DNA of 33,141 nucleotides from NCBI GenBank assembly GCA_905397405.1, contig CAJPVJ010000135.1, positions 3,588-36,728 of the forward strand. The letters are read 5' to 3'. A program made the translations under genes and the position numbers. This document shows, piece by piece, positions 9,885 through 20,717 of this stretch; position 1 is the first letter of the stretch, and each line of letters starts with the position of its first letter. This DNA is from Oppiella nova (lineage: Eukaryota > Arthropoda > Arachnida > Sarcoptiformes > Oppiidae). The notes under the pieces are model-generated. The model worked only from the letters and a program-made list of their open reading frames with translations. It made no database searches and was not told where the DNA came from.

Positions 9885-10350
9885 CTACCGGATATATTGC
9901 AAAATTATAATTACAATAATTTAATTGACTTCTATGCCAATGAGTATCAAATCAGTTACAATACATTGCATACAAATGTGTGCAAACCGGGTGAAACACA
10001 ACAAAATATTGCTTCAAATTCTGTGGTAACAAAAACTCGGCTTTTCCAAAAATCTAGTCAAAAAAATCTGGCTATCAACATAATTATAATACAAATTTAT
10101 TATAATATTGCATGATCATTTTAATAAAAATTGACTTTAATAAATATACAGAAGTTCTGAAGTACGAGGAGTAATTAATACGTGAATAAAATCCTAAACA
10201 CAAATATAAATGATTTGTTAGCAACCAGACTGTTCACACCCTTTGCCTAAATATGTGATTTGTCTATCGATCAGAATATTTTAGGAAGAAGTGAATTTAT
10301 TATAAACCAACTTAGCCACCATAATCAACTTTTTGTTAAATTTTTTATGT
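9885..10350 (+). pseudogene. Relic of an RCC1-kinase gene (linker block plus last exon)
   Basis: Bases 9890-10020 translate to LQNYNYNNLIDFYANEYQISYNTLH, the conserved block that follows the RCC1 propeller in all copies, then a short linker. About 120 bases on, a decayed last kinase exon is readable in pieces: EILNTNIND, SIDQNILGRSEF and QLSHHNQLFVKFFM, the last ending in TAA at about 10351. The whole propeller and the catalytic kinase region are missing between and before them. It is a deletion remnant with several stops. Confidence 0.7.
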
Positions 10351-10904
10351 AATACTATAATATATTTAAAAATCAGTTTTAATAAATGCATTAAAATTTT
10401 TATGAATTTACAAAAATGTTACAATTAGACTAGTATTAGAGTATTTGTTAAATAACGGGTGCACAATTATATTAACCAGTTATTATTATTACTAGTTTTT
10501 TTTAATGTAATGTGTAAAACAAAAGTATTCATAACCTAATAATATATAACAGAATTTGACGTAATTATTATAATTATATCAAAAGGTATACTGTAATCAA
10601 TTTATAATACTTTTATTACATATATACCATGACAACACTTTGATATCACAATCAAATTAAACGACATTTTCAGTTTTATTAGTTTATTATTATTTTACTT
10701 TTAATAAATTTTCATTTTTAGGCTTCTATTAATATATGAACTTTCAATTACCAATTTGTTTGATGTTAGTTTATTGTTAAATATTATTTTGCAACAGTGT
10801 AGTATAATCTTTGATGATCAAATTATAATAATGTTGATAAAATTATAATAAATATTTACTAAAAATTCTTAAATAATTATAAGCAACCCTAATACAAAAT
10901 AACT
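10351..10904. other. AT-rich intergenic region upstream of the vWFA-kinase gene
   Basis: No gene seen. Unlike most other members of the array, this upstream region lacks a recognisable copy of the leader palindrome, consistent with the vWFA gene having a different 5' end. Confidence 0.45.
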
Positions 10905-12642
10905 ATGAAACAGTGTATTGTATTTGTGTTGGACGTGTCCATAAGTATGATAGGAACCAAGTGTCAAACATTACAGCTGGAAATTCAAAGGTTCATTGAG
11001 AAACTTCAGTTAGGTAACCACGTGGGTATCGTATTGTTTAACAAGCGCAGTTGGATTGAGCATCCGGTGGTCCAGATCACGGATGGTAATGTCAGAAATG
11101 GGCTCCAGAACAAAATACCTCAAATGGCGGCGGATAAAACTGACATCAGGGCCGGTGTTATGGAGGGCCTAAATGCGTTGAAACTGGCCAATGTACCTAC
11201 AGAGGGCGCTGTTTTATTTTTGGTTACCGGAAGTAAACATAATTGTGGTTCCTCCGATTACGTGGGTGACGTATTGCCACATTTATTAGACGCAAAGGTA
11301 GCTGAGTCATTTGTGTACTGTATTTATTAAATTACAATGATCGGGCCATTTGTTCCTAAATTAAATGTACTTGCCCGACCAAGAACTATAAATCAAATGC
11401 AAATATAAAATAAATTTCCAACTAACATTTAACAATTTTGAAGGCTCTCCTTCTTTCTACCAATCTTATTATTAATAAGTTATTAAAATATTAAATATAT
11501 TTATTGGGTAATTAAGGTAATTGTTAATTGTTTGGCAATTGGCAATAAAGCCGACCCCTATTTGGAGCTACTGACTAAAGGCACCGCAGGTAGAATGTAT
11601 GCCATGGGTGATGTTGGCGAGAATATTCGCGAGATAATGGATAATAATTCAAGGGATGGTATTATTTGTTAGATACATACATGATACTGCATATTTTTTA
11701 AATAAATTATTGTCAAACAATTAATAGTCTCAGCAAAATTAGGAAACAATTCATGTGAAAATCACTACAAAAGTCAATTCATTGAGTTGTTGGACAAACC
11801 AATCGGTTCGGGAGGTTTCGGAGAGGTATTCAAAGTGAAGCATAAAATTGATGATCAGATATATGCCGTCAAAATAATTGAATTAAAGGGTTAGTGAATA
11901 TTATGCTTATTTACATTTATTATAAACTAATTTATGTTTACTAAAAATTAATAAATTATAAAGGTGATGAAAAATTTTGATAATACTTATATATAACAAT
12001 TTTAAATAAACTTGATATCGTCCATCGTACACTCGAACCTTTTAAATTTGAAATATACCTTTTATTATACACCATTTTATGTGGTACTTAAGCTATTGAA
12101 CCGCTATTCAAAGTCAGAGAATAACCAATACGGAAAAGTGTCTAACCATTATTCGACTTTAATAACCAGTTACTTATGAAATAACTAACTGTAACTAAGT
12201 GTGGAATTAATTATAATTAATAAAATCTGATGAATATTAAATACTAAAAGAATAGTTTCAAATTCATCAATGATATTTCCTTTATACTGTTTAATGAATA
12301 TTATGATAAATTTATTAAATTGGATTTAACACAATTGAGAACAAATAGTTCATGACAAATATTAAAAATATGGTTAAATCCATAAATTATTTTTAAAAAA
12401 TATTTTCTATTAATTTCAGTAATTAGCGAAGAAAGGTTACAAAAGGTTTACAAAGAAGTGAGATGCTTATTTAAGGTGCGTTCAGAATATTGTGTACAAT
12501 ATTTCAATTCATGGGGCGATAGCAAACACCTTTACATTCAGATGGAGTACTGTTCACAGAATTTAAGAAATATTCTTAAAGTAAAAATAGAAGTATTTGG
12601 TCGACAATTATTAGATGCCATGGATTGTGTCGAGTATTTCAT

Positions 12643-12768
12643 TTCGGTTGAAATAAACTTTGTTCGTATTTATGAAGATCACTAAAATATGTATTTAAAA
12701 AATATATTAATGCACATAAATAATGTTATTAAATTATAAGAAATAATATACTCTAGTGATATATTGAA
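12643..12768 (+). repeat. Left arm of a perfect 126-bp inverted repeat
   Basis: Bases 12643-12768 are the exact reverse complement of 13027-13152 (paired positions sum to 25795 throughout). This arm is the derived copy. It replaces about 36 bases encoding CEIFRQILESVQ in the paralogs and reads an antisense exon-intron-exon junction. A short TGAAATA match at the left junction suits template switching. Confidence 0.92.
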
Positions 12769-13026
12769 TATTTGCATGAATTGAATCCACAGATCATTCA
12801 CAGAGACCTCAAACCAGAAAACATATTAATCGCTGAAAATGTAAGGAACGGTAGATTTGTAAAGTTATGTGACTTTGGTTTGGCAGTCGAGCATCGGACA
12901 GCTTCTGAAACTCAGAGTCACTCCGTAAATGTTGGAACATTTGGATATAGGGCCCCAGAATTGACCTATTCAAAATATACTGTTAAAACTGACATTTTTA
13001 GTTTGGGTATTCTTTCAATGGAGCTG

Positions 13027-13152
13027 TTCAATATATCACTAGAGTATATTATTTCTTATAATTTAATAACATTATTTATGTGCATTAATATATTTTTTAA
13101 ATACATATTTTAGTGATCTTCATAAATACGAACAAAGTTTATTTCAACCGAA
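13027..13152 (-). repeat. Right arm (source) of the perfect 126-bp inverted repeat
   Basis: This arm is in its native place. It covers the end of the fourth exon (through 13043), the whole 70-bp intron (13044-13113), and the start of the last exon, all matching the layout of paralogs. A 258-bp loop containing the catalytic HRD/DFG exon separates the arms. Confidence 0.92.
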
Positions 13153-13384
13153 TATAACAAATATATTCGCCATATTTAACTCAATGGTTTCCTTTGGCTC
13201 TAATGTCCGACCTATGTGTAGGGATATATTAAAATCATCAAGTACATGGTCATTTAGCAATGATATTATAGAATCAAATATGATAAAGTTTAATACACTC
13301 ATTAATCAATGCACCTCTGACGATAATTTAATATTTAAAGAGATTATTGAACATAAATTTAAAAACGAAAATTTAACAAGTTAA

Positions 13385-14135
13385 AAATACAAAATACACA
13401 AAATTAAGCTAGTAAAATAATTAAAATTGTTTTTAAAATTGTCGTTTAGCTATTTCTAGCCTATGATATAATGAGGGTTTTTCTTTTCTATAAAATATGT
13501 TTAAAATGTTTTATCAAATAAGTACTTGCACAAGTATGCATATAAAACTTATAAATTATGGATATTAAAACATAAATCTAATAGCTCATTTATATAAATT
13601 CATAATGATATTATTACATCGACATTAAAAATTAGTAAAATACTTTTATTTTAAGTGTTATTTTATCAATAAATCAACGGTTAAAACAAAATCAACAAAT
13701 ACATTTCCCAGTATCTGTAGGGTTTCAATTGAGATAATTATTGCCATAAAATATATTATCAGTTATAATAATTTAATACAGAAATTTAATAAAAACCATT
13801 TTTGTTACTTTGAAACCCTGATGATAAACATAATATTGTGTTCAATAATTTATTATATAAAACTATATTAATCACTAATGTATATTTTTATACCCTAACA
13901 TATGACCTTTTATATAATAGTAACGTTTATGTGAATGCATAAAAATCTTATCACATATTTCCGGCCACAATACCATTCATATCACCATTCAATTCACTTC
14001 AGTATACTATTAAAAGTTATTATAAAATAAAAACAATATTTTTTATATATAATTATTTTATAAATCACACTAATATTACATTTTATTTTGAATATTTTTT
14101 GTCGCAATTAATTATTTTATTGTTATTTGTTGAAA
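13385..14135. other. AT-rich intergenic region
   Basis: No gene or clear repeat was found. It lies between the end of the vWFA-kinase gene and the next RCC1 copy. The usual leader palindrome is not recognisable before the ATG at 14136. Confidence 0.45.
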
Positions 14136-15659
14136 ATGTCGTCACTTTTAGAAAAGTTTCGCATTTGTAATACGATTGACGCGAATAAATATAAAATCAA
14201 ATTATTTCACGTTTTCAATGATGTTATCAATGAGACGAATATACTGTTTGTCACATACGATGATAAGGCCTATGGGTTGGGCTGTAATTATATCGGATGT
14301 CTGGGTTTGGGTCACGAGATTGAGGTGAAGACACCCCAACTTATTCCCAAATTATGCGGACAACGGATCAAACAATTCATAAATGGCTGGGACTTTGTGC
14401 TGGGCGTCAATGAGGACAACTATGTATTCAGTTGGGGACACAATTCCGAGGGACAGTTGGGTAGACATGTGACAGAATTTGGTATTCATTTAAAACCGGA
14501 AAACATACCCGATTTGAATGACAAGAATATCACACAAATATGTTGCGGTTATAAGCACTCCCTGGCCCTCACCACCGGTGGACAGGTGTACGGGTGGGGC
14601 AGTAATTATGACGGGCAGATTGGTACGGGTGATAAGGAGCATGATAAAATATATTCACCAATTTTAATAGAGTTTGAAAATAATTATAAAATCCAAAGTA
14701 TTTTCTGTTTTAATTATAATTCATTTGCTATTACTATCGATGGTCTGGTGTACAGTTGGGGTGACAATAAATTTTGTCAATTAGGACACCATGTCACGGA
14801 TACAAAAGTTTACCAAGGTAAATAATTTGTATATATTTAATATAAAATACAATATTAAATACTACTAACCAATAACAATGTGACATTGTCAATTGCACAT
14901 TCAAAAATGTATTGTAAATTTTTTAAGGACTCACCCAAACTTTTTTGAACCCTAAAGGCCTAAAGCCTAAAAGGCCTAATCCCGAAATGGCCTAAACTTA
15001 TATAACTAATTGACCAATGGTCATTTGACTTTACAGTATTCTACTAATAAATATATCCACTGGTCAATTAATTATTTGAGTTTATACCTTTTAGGTTTTA
15101 AAGCATTTGGGTTTAGGCTTTTTGGGTTTTAGACTTTTATGGGGTAGAACAGTTATTATCTACTTGAAATGTGATTGATTATAATTGCCTTTTATTTTAG
15201 ATGCCATTTGGTCACCCAAACTGATCCCACAATTAAATGACATTAAATCCATCAGTTCTACGCATACGGGAGATAATCATTTCACTTGTTTCCTATCAAA
15301 TAATAATTCCGTATATTTTTGCGGACAATATATTGATAGGTTTAGATGCATCCAAGTACAAACCACCCCGATGCAAATGACAGTAAACCTAACTGTTCAG
15401 TACTTGAATGAGTTTCACTCATATTTTAATGACAACCGACTAACAATGATAAGTGATAATATAGTTTGCGAAATAATTACACCGATTAATATGAGAATGC
15501 ACAATTATAGTGGTTTTATTGAATTCTATGCAATTGAACATAAAATTAGTTACAATACGCTATTTGTTCACAAAAACATTAGCAACAATTCCCAAGAAAT
15601 TGATGTTGAATTAAATGAAAATTTAGATCAAATACAAGAAAATGGTGATTCAAATCAGG
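14136..15659 (+). CDS. RCC1-like half of array copy at 14 kb (two exons)
   Basis: The start ATG at 14136 gives MSSLLEKFRICNTID. Exon 14136-14817 carries the first blades: YGLGCNYIGCLGLGHE, VFSWGHNSEGQLGRH, CGYKHSLALTTGG, VYGWGSNYDGQIGTGD, VYSWGDNKFCQLGH. Exon 15201-15659 resumes at DAIWSPKLIPQLNDIKS and ends in the NYSGFIEFYAIEHKISYNTLF block and a short acidic tail. The junction (CAAG/GTAAAT to TTTTAG/AT) is phase 1. This intron, 14818-15200, is absent from the other copies. The tail lacks the GQTK repeats seen in relatives. The frame is open through both exons to the phase-1 donor before the kinase, so the propeller may still be made. Confidence 0.72.
14935..15147. mobile_element. Imperfect inverted-repeat element inside the RCC1 intron
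   Basis: Left arm motifs (CCTAAAGCCTAAAAGGCCTAA, then a segment ending TAATTGACCAATGG) are mirrored on the right (CCACTGGTCAATTAATTA, then GGTTTAGGCTTTTTGGG). Its inner arms, GGTCAATTAA/TTAATTGACC type, resemble those of the element at 24141-24330. It is probably a decayed foldback element. Exact ends are unclear. Confidence 0.5.
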
Positions 15660-15740
15660 GTATTATTTTGAACATTATAATTATATGAATACTGATATAT
15701 TAATGGTTAATTAATTTTTGTAAAGCAATTTCGTCATTAG

Positions 15741-16738
15741 AAAATATTAATAACTCGTGTGAAAGTCATTAAAAAAGTCTGTTCATTGAAATGTCGGCTA
15801 TCGGTTCGGGAGGTTTCGGAACTGTATTCAAAGTAAAGCATAAACTCAAGGATCACATATATGCCGTCAAATGTTTACAAAGTTTAAAAAAAAAGTTTAA
15901 AGTACCGAAAAAGTTTATAAAGAAGCGAAAAAGTTAAGTAAATTGAGTCCAGATTTTGTGGTCCAGTATTACAACTCGTGGAATGAAAGCAAACACCTCT
16001 ACATTCAAATGGAGTTCTGTTCACAGAATTTACAGAATATTCTTGAAGTGAAACCAGAAGTATTTGGTCGACATTTAGGAGAATCTATGGATTGCGTCGA
16101 GTATTTTATTTCGTACGAAATATTGCGATAAATCTTAGAAAGTGTTCAGTTTTTGCATTAATTGAATCCACAGATCATTCACAGAGACCTCAAACCAGAA
16201 AACATATTAATTGCTGAAAATATAAGGAACGGTAGATTTGTTAAATTATGTGACTTTGGATTAGCTGTAGAGCACATGACTGCATCTCAGAGTCACTCTA
16301 AAAATAAGGGAACTCCAAAATATATGGCCCCAGAATTGTATCGATCAAAGTATACAATAAAAGCAGACATTTATAGTTTGGGTATTATTTCTATGGAATT
16401 GTTTGATATAACCTTAGAGTAAGTAAGGTTTATAATAATAATTTTTAATTTCTAAGACATTTGTTATTAATATTTCAGAGAGGGTGAGCTGGATAAATAC
16501 AAAACAGGTCCACTTCACCTGAATATTGAAAGTACTTTAGCAATGTTCGTGTCAATGGTATCGTACGTGCCAATTAGTAGACCAGGGTGCAATGAACTAT
16601 TGAAAACCTGCAATAAATATTCACTTAGCAAAGGAGATTCTACAAACACATATTAGTGAATTTCACACAATTATTAATGAATACAAATTTAATAAATATT
16701 CTATATTTAATGAAATTATAAAATGCAAATTAAAATAA
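15741..16738 (+). pseudogene. Kinase half of array copy at 14 kb, decayed
   Basis: The phase-1 acceptor at 15740 starts kinase sequence: IGSGGFGTVFKVKH, YAVKCLQS. TAA replaces the Tyr of HYKS. A long A run (about 15889) and a frameshift follow, where intron 2 of the paralogs seems to be missing. Then come LSPDFVVQYYNSWNESKHLY, QMEFCSQNL, a stop after EILR, a stop at the LHELN position, LNPQIIHRDLKPENILI, LCDFGLAVEH and GTPKYMAPEL. The exon ends at 16418. The last exon, 16479-16738, has a one-base insertion (LSKGDS) that breaks its tail. Catalytic residues remain readable but no intact kinase can be made from it. Confidence 0.8.
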
Positions 16739-16849
16739 ATATGTACAATTATATTTTAAGTTTTATAACAGATAACTCTATGTTAACAACACATGTTAAA
16801 ATTATTTTTAGAATCTAAGCAAAAATTTAAAGTTTAAAATATTAATATA

Positions 16850-17040
16850 TTATTTATTAAAATAATTATCGCGATAAAAATGTTATTAAAAATTATATTT
16901 AATACACTCAAACTTTATTTTTTAACGTCTATATAAATAAGTATTAAATTTATCGCACATTTTCGATGACAAAAGTTATCATACTACTATTAAGTTATCA
17001 CACAATTAAATAGGACTTCATTTTCAGTTACGCCACAAAA
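16850..17040 (+). promoter_or_regulatory. Conserved upstream region with TATA-like box (copy 1 of 3)
   Basis: This block shares long stretches with 23755-23950 and 26655-26815: AATTATCGC, AATACACTCAA, TATAAATAAGTATTA, and ATTAAATAGGACTTCAT. The TATATAAATA at 16930-16939 lies about 240 bp before the ATG at 17174. Conservation among otherwise diverged AT-rich flanks suggests a core promoter. The transcription start cannot be fixed from sequence. Confidence 0.45.
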
Positions 17041-17107
17041 TTCATATGAAATCACTATTTCTAAGACAGCGCTAACAAAACAGACATTTTTCTAGTGATC
17101 AGAAACT
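17041..17107 (+). promoter_or_regulatory. Leader palindrome, copy 2 (diverged)
   Basis: It matches the leader of other copies: TTCATATGAAATCACTATTT, CTAAGACAGCGCTAACA, CAGACATTTTTCTAGTGATC. The outer arms AAATCACTA and TAGTGAT(C) remain complementary. It lies about 70 bp before the ATG at 17174. Confidence 0.6.
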
Positions 17108-17173
17108 TTCAAAATTATTTTGCTGTTAATTTACAAAAAAATACTTAAATAATTGATTATAATTGTGTCGAAA

Positions 17174-18553
17174 ATGTCTACAATTTTAGAAAAGTTTCAC
17201 ATTTGTGATACGATTGACAAGAATATCAAACATGAAATCAAATTATTTCACGTTTTCAATGCTCGGAATATACTGTTTATTACAAACAGCGATATAGTGT
17301 ACGGTATGGGCGCTAATAACATGGGATGTCTGGGTTTGGCTGACAAACATTATGTCAAAACACCAGAGATTATACAAGAATTATGCGGACAACGGATCCA
17401 ACAATTCATCAATGGCTGGGACTTTGTGTTGGCTATCGATGGGGACAACCATGTGTTCAGTTGGGGAGACAATGCTGGGGAGAGTTAGGTAGGGATCTGG
17501 ATCTGGAAAAAAGACAATTATGGAAAATTCCCGATTTGAATGACAAGAATATAACACAAATCAATTGCTCTGATCATTGCTCACTGGCCCTCACGACCGA
17601 TGGTCAGGTGTACGGGTGGGGCAGTAATTATAATGGACGAGTAGGATGCGGCGATAAACATAAGATAGTATCATGGCCGGTTTTGATAAATTTTGAAAAT
17701 AATTATAAAATTAAAAGTATTTTCGCTTTAACTGACGGTTCATTTGCCGTTACTATCGATGGTATGGTATTCAGTTGGGGTCATAATAGTGACCATCAAT
17801 TGGGACATAATATTGAAAATGATATATTATTACCCAAACTTATCCCAGATTTACGTCATATCAAATCAATAATATGTACAGAAATCTCAGACAATAATTA
17901 TTTTGCATGTTTTCTGTCTACAAATAATATTATTTACTTTTGTGGCCAATATATTGATGACATAAATAAAATTAATATACAAAAGACCCCGGTGCAAATA
18001 CCTACAGAATTAAATGTGCAACAATTTCCTGAATTTTATTCATTTTGTTATAGAAATCCATTACTAATATTAAATGATAATAAAATTTGCGAGTTAATTT
18101 CACCAATTAAATTAAAAACATATAATTATAATAATTTTATTGACTTTTATGACACTAAATGGGGAATAACTTATAATACAATTCATATTAATGACACAAA
18201 TATTGTCACCGATTCTGTTGAAGCAAAACTGCAATTAAATCCGAAAATTGAGTTAAATTCAGGCCAAACAAAACAGGTTTTAAACAAAAAAGGTGTCTCA
18301 ACTACTGGTCAACCAAAACCGCAATTAAACGCAAACCCAGAAGTTGTCCCAAAATCTGGTCAAACAAAACCAGAATTTAACAAAAAAGTTGTCACAAAAA
18401 CGGATACAATTAAAATAATTTCAAACTCTAAATTACAACCAAAACCAAAAGTATTTTCAAATTCTGTTAAATCAAAATCACAAATAAAATCAAATATAAG
18501 CCAATCAGTTAATTCAACTTTAAAAGCATGTGATACTAGTGATAAATTTGAAG
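17174..18553 (+). pseudogene. RCC1-like half of array copy at 17 kb, one frameshift
   Basis: The ATG at 17174 (MSTILEKFHICDTID) is the family start. Blades: YGMGANNMGCLGL, INGWDFVLAIDGDNHVFSWG, then a single missing base near 17478 (GCTGGG for GCTTGGG) shifts frame. The rest continues as GELGRD, VYGWGSNYNGRVGCGD, VFSWGHNSDHQLGH, the YNYNNFIDFYDTKWGITYN block, and a linker with three SGQTK/TGQPK-type repeats. A phase-1 donor follows DKFE at 18553/18554. Only this one-base slip separates it from an intact propeller. Confidence 0.78.
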
Positions 18554-18633
18554 GTACTTGCCCATATTTCTAATTGTAATATTATAATTAAGTTTTAATA
18601 ATAATTTTACTAAAATGTTAATTAAAATAATAG

Positions 18634-19714
18634 ATTCAACAAAATCAGGACATAATTCGTGTGAAAGTCATTACAAAAGTCTGTTCATTGAGTTGTCGGC
18701 CATAGGAAAGGGAAGTTTTGGGACTGTGTTCAAAGTGAAGAATAGAATCGATGATCAGATATATGCCATCAAGAGTCCTAATAAATGGTAAATACAATAC
18801 AAAATTTAAATAGTTTAAAACAATATACTGTAGAATAATATATTATAAATTTTTTAGATTTTTCTGGGAATAAATTGCTTGAAATTTATAATGAAGTTAA
18901 AAATTTAGGAGTCGTTCGTTCAGAATATTGTGTTCAATATTACAATTCATGGACCGAAAGCAAACACCTCTACATTCAGGTGGAGTTCTGTTCACAAAAT
19001 CTGCGGAATATTCTTGAAGTGAAACCACAAATATTTGGGCGACAAATTGGAGAAGCCATGGATTTTGTCGAGTATTTTATTTCATGTGAAATATTCCATC
19101 AGGCCTTAGAAAGTGTTGAGTATTTGCATGAATTGAATCCACAGATCATTCACAGAGACCTTAAATCAGAAAAGATATTAATGACTGAAAATGTAAGGAA
19201 CGGTAGATTTGTTAAGTTATGTGACTTTGGATTAGCTGTAGAGCACATGACTGCATCTCAGAGTCACTCTAAAAATAAGGGAACTCCTAAATACATGGCC
19301 CCAGAATTGCATCAATCAAAGTATACGACAAAAGCAGACATTTATAGTTTGGGTATAATTTCTATGGAATTGTTTGATATAACCTTAGAGTAAGTTTTTG
19401 ATAATATTTTTCATTTTAATTTCTGAATATTAATTTTTTATATTTATTATAGCCAGAGTGAACTTAACAAATACAAAAACACTGTATTTCATATGAATGT
19501 TAAAAATATTTTAGACTTTTTCAAACACATGGTTTCATTCGGACCATCTGAGCGACCTGGGTGCAGCGATATCTTATATATGAGTAATAAATGGTCACTT
19601 AGCATGGGCATAATTGAGTCCCATATTAGTGAATTCCATGAATTTATAAATCAACAGAAATCCGATGACTACTCAATATTCAATAATTTCATACCAAATA
19701 ATATGAAATTGTAG
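18634..19714 (+). pseudogene. Kinase half of array copy at 17 kb, altered catalytic loop
   Basis: Exons 18634-18787, 18858-19389 and 19453-19714. Exon 1 of this half has IGKGSFGTVFKVK and YAIK, then lacks two bases relative to paralogs (AAGAGTCCT for AAACGTGTCCT), shifting the frame at the donor. Later exons are open: VRSEYCVQYYNSW, LYIQVEFCSQNL, YLHELNPQIIHRDL, LCDFGLAVEH, GTPKYMAPELHQSKY, KADIYSLGIISMELF, and a C-terminal lobe ending NNMKL. The catalytic loop reads HRDLKSEKI instead of HRDLKPENI, so the Mg-binding Asn is Lys. Even if translated it should be catalytically weak or dead. Confidence 0.78.
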
Positions 19715-20225
19715 GACAGCATACGTACCTATGCTTATTGGTCAGACATATCGGTATCAAATGAATTTAAAATAACATATCTTTTTAATAAATTATAACT
19801 TCATTAGTAATATATATTTCTAATCAATCAAACCAATGTTTAACTATAAGTTTATTTAGGTTTCCTAATGTTGACGTATAATCTAATCAAATATAGTAAA
19901 ACTATTATTATCATGAATTTTGAAATTTTTTGTATTTTCTTAAAGTTTTAGTATATATTTCATACAAACAACTTACATTGTACAGTAAATTTTATTATTG
20001 CAATAAAAACAATAAAAAATCATGAATTATATAAAAAATATTATTATTATATTTTTAATGTTAAGATAAAATAATTTCAAATAAACCGTAAGTGAAATAT
20101 TAACTTTTTTAGATATAATATTTTTATCATTTTAATAATTTTTTATTTTAAATTTCTGCCATTCTTAAAATTATTATTAATTAAACTTTATTAATGTATA
20201 ATATATTAATTTAATTTCTATGAAA
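19715..20225. other. AT-rich spacer shared with the array's distal end
   Basis: No gene. Bases ~19720-19900 resemble 31590-31800 (GATAGCATAC-type start, TTTTTAATAAATTATAA, ATATATTTCTAATCAA, and a TTTAACTATA/GTTTAACTAT block). It is therefore duplicated 3' flank of the gene family. Confidence 0.45.
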
Positions 20226-20530
20226 ATGTCATCACTTTTGGTTAAGTTTAATATTTCTGATAAAATTGGCACAAGTATTAAAAGTGAAATTAAATTGTTT
20301 CACGTTTTCAACGCTAAGAACATAATATAGTGGGTGCATCGTAAGCGTGCGTTTTTTAATGAACGATCCCTATATGTTTTAGGGATCGTTCATTAAAAAA
20401 AACGCACGCTTACGATGCATCCACTCTATTTGCCACATTTAATGATGTCTACGGTATGGGTGGTAATACCGATGTTAACAAAATTATACTGGAAATGTTA
20501 TCAAAATTATTTGAATCCTTTATGAAACAA
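20226..20530 (+). pseudogene. Relic of an RCC1 N terminus, split by a small MITE
   Basis: ATG at 20226 gives MSSLLVKFNISDKIGTSIK, then EIKLFHVFNAKNI, matching the first ~35 residues of the family. After a 97-bp insertion it resumes as LFATFNDVYGMGGNTD and then loses homology, running into the upstream region of the next copy. The rest of the gene is gone. Confidence 0.72.
20330..20426. mobile_element. 97-bp near-perfect palindromic MITE (TA target duplication)
   Basis: The arms are reverse complements: GTGGGTGCATCGTAAGCG on the left and CGCTTACGATGCATCCACTC on the right, continuing through a T/A run to GAACGATCCCT. The loop is under 10 bases. TA flanks both sides (20328-20329 and 20427-20428), and uninterrupted paralog sequence lacks the insert. 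The TA duplication and palindrome suit a Tc1/mariner-type non-autonomous element. Confidence 0.8.
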
Positions 20531-20580
20531 ATAACTACTGTATATTAGAAATATAAAAACATATACAATATAACCATAAA

Positions 20581-20651
20581 ATGTGAATTCATATCAAATC
20601 ACTATTACTAAGACAACGCTCACAATACAGATATTTTTATAGTGATTTGAA
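20581..20651 (+). promoter_or_regulatory. Leader palindrome, copy 3
   Basis: TGTGAATTCATATCAAATCA, CTATTACTAAGACAACGCTC, ACAATACAGATATTTTTATA, GTGATTTGAAA. The arms CAAATCACTAT and ATAGTGATTTG are exact reverse complements ~40 bp apart. The element ends about 65 bp before the ATG at 20718. Confidence 0.7.
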
Positions 20652-20717
20652 AACTATTAACATTATTTTGTTGTTTAATATAACAAAATTACTTAATTAA
20701 TTGTAATTGTATTGAAA

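Larger units (their letters stand above)
10905..13384 (+). pseudogene. vWFA (CLCA-like) domain fused to a PEK-like kinase, interrupted by an inverted duplication
   Basis: Exons inferred: 10905-11297, 11517-11658, 11728-11889, 12420-13043 (disrupted) and 13114-13384. Exons 1-2 encode a vWFA domain: CIVFVLDVSISM (DxSxS MIDAS), NHVGIVLFNK, DKTDIRAGVMEGL (MIDAS Thr). They end VIVNCLAIGNKADPYLELL and TAGRMYAMGD, as in the CLCA family. The last MIDAS Asp appears lost (LVTGSKHN, not LTDGxxN). No signal peptide is seen. A phase-1 intron, at the same place as in the RCC1 copies, leads to the kinase: GSGGFGEVFKVK, YAVKIIE, YFNSWGDSKHLYIQMEYCS, LNPQIIHRDLKPENILI, LCDFGLAVEH, VGTFGYRAPEL. Helix E sequence in exon 4 is replaced by an inverted copy of 13027-13152, which brings a stop. 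Without it all exon junctions keep frame, so the break looks recent. Confidence 0.8.
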
